Source: Isoetes taiwanensis | Taxonomy: Eukaryota; Streptophyta; Lycopodiopsida; Isoetales; Isoetaceae | Assembly: GCA_021234155.1 (NCBI GenBank) | Contig: JAJEKV010000017.1 | Coordinates: 19,230,372-19,294,371, forward strand | Direction: 5' to 3' | Length of the DNA stretch: 64,000 nucleotides | Shown: positions 56,938 through 64,000 of the stretch, piece after piece | Layout: the number at the start of each line of letters is the position of its first letter | Numbering within the stretch: position 1 is the stretch's first letter | The notes under the pieces: generated by a model | Told to the model about the DNA's origin: nothing | Database searches by the model: none | Seen by the model: the letters and a program-made list of their open reading frames with translations, nothing else | Translations under genes and position numbers: made by a program

Positions 56938-57970
56938 AGAGGTAAGCAAGTTAACAACTCAATATGACACCCTAAGAGGTATGTTGCTTTGATTTAAATT
57001 GGAAGGAAATGTTACTTCTGTGTCCAAGTCACTTTATCTCGCAATGTGCTTTTTGCACTCTACTGTGTCATGCTTCTTTCGTGAGCTGTTGATGCATTAT
57101 GACTAATGTATACGCTATAAAACGCACCTCGGATTTTGTAATGAAAGAATGGAAAGGTGCAAGGTTTTAAATCAACCTCTTGGTTATCAATGTTCCAAGG
57201 AAATAATGGGAAATGCAGACAGTAAGTTATTGATTATGTGATTGCTGCTTTATAAGCATTATACGACACTGGATTTGAGAAGGGACATTCCTGCTCATAA
57301 GACATGTTTCTCAAGTTCACTTCTTCAGTGGCCCTGAATTAACAGCCAAAGCTCTATGAGATTAATAACCTTGTCTGCAGAACTTCTTGATGTCTCCATG
57401 AGCATCAGTATATTGCAGTTCTGGCCCTGATGGAATGACTGGGCCTTTGAGGTCAGATTCATCACCGAACTTGGGCAAAGCTACTTCTCTAGCTTTTAAA
57501 AACAATGTTTGCCATGTTTAGCATCGATTTGGTCCAAGCTCCGGAAGAACTTAGCCCTACAGTGCCTGAAGGGATTGGGGTTCGTTCTGATTGGTATTTC
57601 TTTTTCTTGCTTCATTTTGATTCATTTATGATGTTTATGCTTGTAAGTGTGGTACAATGTAGTGATCTTTTCGAGCGGAAGAAAGACTAGGAAGTGGGTT
57701 GGGATTGCTTATTTGGAGGAAGCACCAGTATTATCCATGCAATCTTTACCCGAGTTCTCACTTAAAAGGCTTATTTTTTTCGTATCTTGTGGTGTGACTG
57801 GCATGCTTATCACAGCTAAGATTAGGTGAATATAGCGGTCAGTTATGCAACCTACTAATGTAATAGCATAAATGGGATCTTTTCTTTGTTGGCAGTCTTT
57901 GTTCGTTTCAGGTTAATAGAGAATCCAAGATTTGCTCTGCTCTTTTGAAGCTGTATGTCGCCCAAACAAG
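56938..57970. other. MFS 3' region and no further gene
   Basis: Probable 3' untranslated sequence followed by intergenic DNA. Frames at 57505-57690 and 57647-57829 are short and unrecognised. Confidence 0.4.
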
Positions 57971-57974
57971 ATCC

Positions 57975-58440
57975 TCAATAGGTGAAGACCAAAGGTTCTG
58001 AAATTGTGAAATTTAGAGGAGTATTAAGGAAAAAGTCTTGGGTAACAGAATCGATAGCACTTTCACTAGCCTCATCACTTCTGAGTATAACGTAAAATTT
58101 CTTTTGGATGCCTAACTCAGCCCCTGATGCCAAGTTAGGATTGTAAGTTGTTTGCATTCTACCGTCAGCTTGGTATAGCCACAGTGCGAAAGCACCTTGT
58201 TGTTGAAGAATCTAGCAGAGTGTTGCCTTGATGGTACGGCACCTCTCCTAGCTTATGCAGGAATTCATATTTCTATATAAATCGCATGGTGGACGAGATT
58301 GATATTACAAGCTGTATACAGCTGAATACCTCTAGATTGATACACCACAATTTTTGCGTTAGCTGCTGTTGCTCCATTTTGGTAAATCACGGCAGTGGAC
58401 GTGGCTGTGCCAAATTGCAGTACCGGAACAGAATGTGACC
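57975..58440 (-). pseudogene. Unrecognised minus-strand coding trace
   Basis: The minus strand reads ATVRSHSVPVLQFGTATSTA, then VIYQNGATAANAKIVVYQSR (58440-58300), and, after frame breaks, GAFALWLYQADGRMQTTYNP followed by GAELGIQKKFYVILRSDEAS... to EPLVFTY-stop (58185-57975). The beta-rich, Gly/Tyr-containing pattern suggests a secreted or lectin-like fold, but I cannot name a family. The two parts are separated by stops, so it is probably a broken gene. Confidence 0.35.
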
Positions 58441-58828
58441 TAACTGTGGCTAGTTTTTATATGAAATTTTCTTACATAAACCAATAAACACACTTCAAGA
58501 TAAAAACAAACCCTAGTAGTTAAGTAGCAAACCATAGGCCACCTTGTACACGGGTGCATGTGCCCAAATTGCAACAATATTTGCACATGCAAAAGTGAGA
58601 CTGCAATTCTGATTCCCAACTAGAAATTTTGTTTAGTTAGGAAGCATTTTATACCGCTCACACTATCTCCACCCGATTTGGGTTGGAAAACCTAGAAATA
58701 TGGAAACCCTTCCGGATTTTCACAAAACCCGGAAGGGTTTCCTGAGATGGAAACAGGGCTCCGCGCGGAGCCCTGTTGACATCTCAGAAATGTCAAGTAA
58801 ATTGATATTCATGTAACGTGGAAGACAG

Positions 58829-58995
58829 TTACGATCCATTCCGTCGCCAAGAATGTTGGGTAAAAATCCAGAATGTTGGGTAAAAACTCTGAATGTCAGG
58901 TAAATGCATCAAACTAAAATTTATTAACATTCCAGTATTTGAAACGCGCCACGTGGCAAGGCGCTACTGGTGGACGCGGCGGAATGGATCGTAAC
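58829..58995. repeat. Inverted repeat within left end of TIR element
   Basis: GTTACGATCCATTCCGTCGCC-type arm (58829-58849; shown to 20: GTTACGATCCATTCCGTCGC) and GGCGGAATGGATCGTAACTG (58977-58996) are inverted copies with one indel, about 130 bp apart. Three AATGTTGGGTAAAAA-like repeats lie between them (58852-58905). Confidence 0.7.
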
Positions 58996-59714
58996 TGTTT
59001 TTTACGAAGTCCGGAAGGGTTTCCGCTTGAAATAAAGTTTTTGGGTGGTCGAGATCCACCACTAATCAATAATAGCATTCAATTGGTGCGGCTGTTTCAT
59101 TTTACGAAGAAAATTTTCTGTTCATAGCTATTCATCCCGCGTTCTCCTACGATTCCGCTCCAAGCATGCAATCCACATGTGTTTCTTTGAATCAGACGGG
59201 TTTCTCATTCTCAAACAGGTAAATAATTGATGTTTCTCTTAGTTTTCTGGATTTTCTGATGGACTATGATGCCCCCTTTTCTGATTCATTCGTCTACTTT
59301 TGACGGTTATCTGCTTTTGGTTTTTTTTTAGGTCTCGATGGCATGGGTAAGCCGAGAGATATGATTTAGCCCCCTTATGCATTTTCTTATCGCGAAAGAA
59401 CCGATTGTTTATAGCCATGGTGAGGTTCTTCCGGTTTTGCATATCAATTCCTCGGATAAGCGTAAGAGTTTTTATTGATGACTTTGCAACTCCATGGCTC
59501 GCAGAAGTTTCTTTCATCGATTTCTTATTCTCGATAGCGAGAGAAACCATATAGATTGCATTGCAGAAATCGAAATGGGGCATTATAATCATAGAAGAAG
59601 CGATAAATCGGATGATTTTTGCGTTACCATCACCATGGGCGGGTTGGGAAATTTCTTTCTTTGATTGATTTTCTTTGCTTGAAGTTCGATTGATGATGAT
59701 GGTTATGGCGAGAG

Positions 59715-60224
59715 AACCGTCATGTTCTTGATGTGGCAAATTTGCTAAAACATTCTGATTATGAAATGCCAGAGGACAAATTCCTGTTTGCATGTTTCAA
59801 TCAGCTATACAAGATGCATCATGAGATACTTAATACAAGGTATGTGTTTCTGTTGCTCCCATGGAAGTTGTTTTTTGCTATATAAATGTAGGTACCACTT
59901 TGTAATGCACGTACCACTGGGACAGATGTTGGCTGGTTTGCTCATGGCTTGAGACAAAATCCTGCTGTATTGAAAGCTCTTAGGACAAAATTGTGGACTG
60001 GCCGCTTGACCAACACACCGTTTGATATAAAACGTTGGGTGTGTATGTCACTTGGTTCTTTGGTGTCTTCTTATTTTTATCTGATAGCATTCTTATTTTT
60101 AATTTTAATACGTTTGGAATTTGGACATTGCTTATTGCCAGATGTGGAACTTGCACGTGGCATTGCACTGGAACTAAGGCCATTTAAAGTAGTTGAGAAT
60201 GATGAGCTTCCTTTTAACAGGTGA
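59715..60224 (+). pseudogene. SEC: O-GlcNAc transferase (SECRET AGENT-like) C-terminal fragment
   Basis: Three plus-strand exon traces. About 59715-59839: HVLDVANLLKHSDYEMPEDK then FLFACFNQLYKMHHEILNTR, donor ACAAG|GTATGT. Then 59892-60038: VPLCNARTTGTDVGWFAHGL, then ALRTKLWTGRLTNTPFDIKR. Then 60142-60224: VELARGIALELRPFKVVEND then ELPFNR-stop. These match the order of the plant SEC glycosyltransferase domain: FACFNQLYK, CNAHTTGTD, RLTxPLFDTKRW and the FKVxEND tail. The stretch between the first two (the LLRFP block and UDP-binding region) is missing, so it is a deleted, non-functional copy. SEC adds O-GlcNAc to nuclear and cytosolic proteins. Confidence 0.75.
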
Positions 60225-61790
60225 CATTGCAGGAATATTGACATAACAGTTCTATTATTCAAGTGATTCATTGTTAATGCAAGTTTGGTAATATGGTGTT
60301 GATGGACTATGTGTAGAAGCTGGTGTTGATGGGCTTAGGAGCAGAGTTGTGATTCATTTGCAGATGCACAACATAAATTTCTTGGAATACCATGAGCCTA
60401 TGAGCAGACTGATGATCAAAATGCTTCCAATTTAAAATTTATTGGATTACATCCTTCAATGTTCCATGGCCTTCAGTTATCTACATTGGTAATTTGCACT
60501 ATAACAGTGGATGGAAAGATGGAAAACAAACTTCAATATACTGACCATTGGAAGAGTATCTCCAGCATTAGTTCTACTAACACAGACCATTGATATACCA
60601 GGTAGAGAACTGTGAAACATTGTGCTGCTAAAGATCCTTGTCCATATAAATGCACCAGATTGAAGTACAATGCAGATAGACAAGGGCATATTATTATTTG
60701 CTACCTGCTTGGCATATATAAGGGTCAGTGTTTTTGCATAGTTCTGCAATCCTTTCCAGGCAGCCTGCAAAATATATGCAATACAGGCGAGATTTTGACT
60801 TTCAAAACAAATTCATCCTTACATAGAGCTGCCGGAACAAGGTAGAGACATCTGTATGGATCCATTTTGTACCATTCTATGAGGTAATTATGGTTGTTCA
60901 ATGGCTATTATTTATAGTTCATCTCATGATGCTCATGGATTTACTCAATATCTGGCTTGCCAGACAGCTTGAAGGAACCACAAATACATGCTTTTGGAAG
61001 GCAATTTTTTGCTTTTTTTATTCTTTTGCATGGTGAGAATCATTGTGGAAAAGAATAAAAGAAGAAAAACATCATAGAGACCATCAATAATGTTTATTTT
61101 TGGAATTTGTAAGCATAACAGATGCCAGCAAGCCTTTGATAAAATTGTTGCCAAGAATTATGTTATTAATTTAAGGTACAATAGCAGTTGCACTGGAACA
61201 AGAGAAATGAATCCACACTAGTGCATCATTAAGGTCACATATGCAAAACCACTATGAATTTTTAGCTGGCTATCGTGATCATGTCTTTGTGATCGATGCT
61301 TTGTGACTTAAGTTTGTTCTTTCATGTTACATTTATCATTTACTTAAGTTTGTTTCTTTTTTTCTTTTGGTCTCTTGCATGTACGACGGAAGAATGTCTC
61401 TTGCATGTCCTGGTTATGCAATAGAGATTATGTAGAGCATAGTGCCATGATGCAACATAATAGAGTGCAACTTCACACGTACGCACTATCCTGGTCAAAC
61501 ATTGTACATGCATGGCAGTTTAATACACGAGATTCTAAAACTTCAATATGTTTGCACGCCTTCAATTCAATTCAATTTTAAGCTTTGATAACAAAATAAT
61601 TTGACCGAAAGAAGCATGATCTAAAACCAGGACTTCCCATAATTTGTACCTTGCAAGAAGTTCCATGTTATGTTGGGTGTTACGTGCCAGAATTTTTGAG
61701 ATCATGTTATATTGTGTGTTAAGTGCCAGAATTTTTGAGATTAAAGTTGGTCTCAATTCTTAGTTAATCTTACCCCATGGAGTTTCTAAC
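60225..61790. other. No gene recognised inside TIR element
   Basis: AT-rich filler between the SEC-like exons and the right subterminal repeats. A direct repeat GTGCCAGAATTTTTGAGAT recurs at ~61686 and ~61723. No transposase motif was found on either strand. Confidence 0.45.
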
Positions 61791-61793
61791 TGC

Positions 61794-61902
61794 ATGTGGA
61801 AACCTAACCTATTTTCCTCCTCATGTGGAAACCTAACTTGTTTTCCTCCTGCTGTGGAAACCCTTCCTATTTTCCTCCTCCTGTGGAAACCCTTCCCAAT
61901 TT
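61794..61902. repeat. Subterminal minisatellite, ~30-bp unit x4
   Basis: The unit GTGGAAACCY-TWCCTATTTTCCTCCT occurs about four times, merging into GGAAACCCTTCC hairpins further right. Confidence 0.75.
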
Positions 61903-62055
61903 CCACATGCAAGGAAATCGGGAAGGGTTTCCACTCAAAATTTGAATTTTGAGTGACGTGCGCTCGATGGACGTGCGCCTTAATGTCGGGCGTCCGTGTG
62001 GAAAGGCGTGAGCTATAAAGGCTCATGTGTATAAATATTTTGAAAAAAAATAATT

Positions 62056-62182
62056 TTGTGGAAACCCTTCCGGGTTTTAATGGAAACCCTTCCGGCTTTC
62101 CAATCCTTCCGTTCCGGGTTTTAGTGGAAACCCTTCCGGGTTTTCAAAAGGGTTTCCACTAAAACCCGGAAGGGTTTCCGTG
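62056..62182. repeat. Right subterminal hairpin cluster
   Basis: Five or more GGAAACCCTTCCGG-type words in alternating orientation. AGTGGAAACCCTTCCGGGTT and the inverted AACCCGGAAGGGTTTCC can form a long hairpin. Confidence 0.8.
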
Positions 62183-62202
62183 GGAGGCCAACCCAAATCG
62201 GG

Positions 62203-62830
62203 CGTACTTAGAACCATCGTGTTTTCTTTGGGGCATATTCATTTCAAAGGGGGGTAAGAGCATAAATCCTCCAAAAAACAAACTACTTGTGGAGCTGATA
62301 CATGTAATGAAACACAACCGCCTTCACCATTTTATGTACGCTGCAAATTATGTCAATGAACACCCTTTAAATGAGAGTGCAGGAAGTCTGGCACCACTCG
62401 ATCCTCCACTTTTTCCACATTTTGGGGGTCAAAATGCTTAACATGCTTTCAACTTCAAGCTTGCTTATCAGCCAGAGGTAAAAGTCCTCTACTAATTAAA
62501 GTGCTAAAGGACACATGGAAGAGTTTGAGACTCTACTCTTAGAGGTGCCCCTCATCAATGGCTTTTAGCCAATAAAAGCCGCTGACAAGGTGATTGGATA
62601 AATTGTGAAACAATCATTCTTGAATCATTATAGCTCATTGGCTGATGATCAATAACGTCTTCCCAACTTAATGAGATGATGCAGCAGTACAACGAGTCCC
62701 TATGTAAATCTGGTGAGCGTCCATTGCTTACAAACTCAAAGACCTCTCAAGGTCAAATCTTAGTTTGGTTCTTGCAAGGCCTTTCTGATATTGTTTGAGT
62801 TTATATGGAGCTTCAACACCCCACTACTTT
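62203..62830. other. No gene recognised
   Basis: Intergenic sequence between the TIR element and the tandem repeat. No supported exon. Confidence 0.4.
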
Positions 62831-63282
62831 AAAGAATTGATTCGATTTTTATCGCCTGCGAAGACCAATTGGCCTATGAGACCCAAACAAAGGTTAAAGC
62901 AAGAGTATTACTGCTAGGATTAAAAAACCACTGCCCCAAAGGATTTCGAGCGAAAAACCTTGGCAGTAATAGGTATCTTGAGAGACTGTACAATAATACA
63001 TTATGATACATTTTAACCTCAATGGCGTGTTTGAGGACATGACGGAGTGCTTGCTTCCATGATGTCTTGGATAAAAGACCCTAGCAAACCCTCTGAGGTT
63101 GCATGAAGCGGCTGGTTAGGCAGAATCAACTCAGTATAGCAGGCTGGATGCGATTGGATATTGGACATTGCTGTAATGTGGGGCATTCATCCTCAATGGC
63201 ACCAGGTGGTGGCAACACTGATAGAGTCTATCCTCGCATCACTTGAGCCCATCTGTCAGGCGAAGTGATAGATGTATATGCT
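62831..63282 (-). repeat. Tail-repeat tandem duplication, unit 1 (452 bp)
   Basis: Begins AAAGAATTGATTCG and contains the tail module (TTTTTATCGCCTGCGAAGAC, CAATTGGCCTATGAGACCC, AAAAAACCACTGCCCC, TTTCGAGCGAAAAACC). It lacks about 40 bp (GTGCACTCGTGCGAATTGAC...) that unit 2 and the copy at 718-770 have. Confidence 0.9.
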
Positions 63283-64000
63283 AAAGAATTGATTCGATTT
63301 TTATCGCCTGCGAAGACCAATTGGCCTATGAGACCCAAACAAAGGTTAAAGCAAGAGTATTACTGCTAGGATTAAAAAACCACTGCCCCAAAGGATTTCG
63401 AGGGAAAAACCTTGGCAGTAATAGGTATCTTGAGAGACTGTACAATAATACATTATGATACATTTTAACCTCAATGGCGTGTTTGAGGACATAACGGAGT
63501 GCTTGCATCCATGATGTCTTGGATAAAAGACCCTAGCAAACCCTCTGAGGTTGTGTCCAATAGTGCATGAAGCGGCTGGTTAGGCAGAATCAACTCAGTA
63601 TAGCAGGCTGGATGCGATTGGATATTGGACATTGCTGTAATGTGGGGCATTCATCCTCAATGGCACCAGGTGGTGGCAACACTGATAGAATCTATCCTCG
63701 CATCACTTGAGCCCATCTATCAGGCGATGTGCACTCGTGCGAATTGACGTTATCAACATGCACTTTTTCAGTGATAGATGTATATGCAGGTAATTATGTG
63801 GGTCCTGTATAAGCGTTGGGTTGACCTAAAGCTGGTAGTGTGATGTCTTAGCCTGTTTCAGGACACTAGCACCCAAAAGCTTACTGAAGAAGCAAGCATC
63901 GAGGTATTGTCGAAAGCTATGGTGGTCGTCTTCATTTTTCATCTATATGCACCTGTGCTCTTACACATTCCATAAGGAGAAGCACTGAACTAGCCTCTCC
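63283..64000 (-). mobile_element. Tail-repeat unit 2 and continuing body
   Basis: Repeats unit 1 nearly identically to about 63730, then includes the extra segment and ends its duplicated part at ~63788 (AGTGATAGATGTATATGC). It then continues with body sequence matching 770-1000 (AAGCAAGCATC, CTGTGCTCTTACACATTCCATA). It runs out of the window. Same family and orientation as the repeat at 274-1000. Confidence 0.85.

Larger units (their letters stand above)
58672..62202. mobile_element. Candidate gene-capturing TIR element (3.5 kb)
   Basis: CCCGATTTGGGTTGG at 58672-58686 is exactly inverted at 62188-62202. Just inside both ends lie many copies of GGAAACCCTTCC in both orientations (58702-58742, ~59010, 61795-61925, 62056-62180), like the subterminal motif clusters of plant cut-and-paste transposons. 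The inside has no transposase but carries O-GlcNAc transferase exons with their introns. No target-site duplication is evident next to the 15-bp TIR, so the exact borders are uncertain. Confidence 0.6.

Noticed and set aside
59239-59793. 184-codon minus-strand frame
   Set aside because: Opposite to the SEC-like exons and without motifs. It overlaps the first SEC exon.
58660-62215. Target-site duplication for the CCCGATTTGGGTTGG element
   Set aside because: I compared 2-9 bp on both flanks (..TATCTCCA and CGTACTTA..) and found no match.
1-64000. tRNA, rRNA genes, CRISPR arrays, telomere repeats, organelle insertions
   Set aside because: None could be supported by eye. The only tRNA-like signal is the SINE at 48.82 kb.

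Overview
The window looks like nuclear DNA of a land plant with a large, transposon-rich genome. The evidence is a pentatricopeptide (PPR) fragment, a PP2C first exon, a plant-type major-facilitator gene and a decayed SECRET AGENT-type O-GlcNAc transferase, all with GT-AG introns, set among Ty1/copia, Ty3/gypsy, LINE, SINE, MITE and TIR elements. No species can be named from sequence alone. Host genes are sparse. The only one that looks intact is the MFS transporter at 55354-56937. All coordinates and difference counts were made by eye.

Left part (1-24.4 kb). A gypsy RT scrap is cut by a dispersed repeat (274-~1000) whose 3' tail recurs elsewhere. A plant L1-type LINE on the minus strand (LINE-A, ~2893-17.3 kb) was later hit twice. 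A Ty1/copia element (6154-11950; TSD TCCTC, PBS, PPT, two LTRs) sits between its endonuclease and RT parts. A second, 5'-truncated LINE (LINE-B, ~12.38-15.06 kb, plus strand) sits after its endonuclease. To the right are a PPR scrap, a lone PP2C exon 1, a LINE ORF1 relic and an unrecognised minus-strand exon cluster.

Middle (24.46-35.55 kb). A complete minus-strand Ty3/gypsy element has a tRNA-Asp-like PBS and gag-PR-RT-RH-IN. It also has about 3 kb of extra sense coding sequence downstream of integrase and a small TATA-led antisense unit.

36256-45769. This is the most interesting object: a 9.5 kb TIR DNA transposon (TIR GGGTAAAAGCACGCTGTGG, TSD AATG) with two convergent, intron-containing transcription units. 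One strand carries a coiled-coil/RING-like/FCP1-like protein and a Ulp1-type protease with all catalytic residues. The other carries a DDE-type transposase, now broken. A 275-bp MITE with a related TIR and its own 4-bp TSD (TGCC) sits inside a transposase exon. Each unit has a long intron rich in CCACC on its own sense strand, so the two arrays are inverted copies of one pattern.

Right part (45.8-64 kb). There are small fold-back elements, a tRNA-type SINE with a (TATC)n tail, a PPR scrap, a nested palindrome with a 14-bp direct repeat, and the MFS gene. A 3.5 kb TIR-bounded region (58672-62202) carries O-GlcNAc transferase exons, which suggests gene capture. The window ends in a tandem duplication of the same 3'-tail repeat that opens it.
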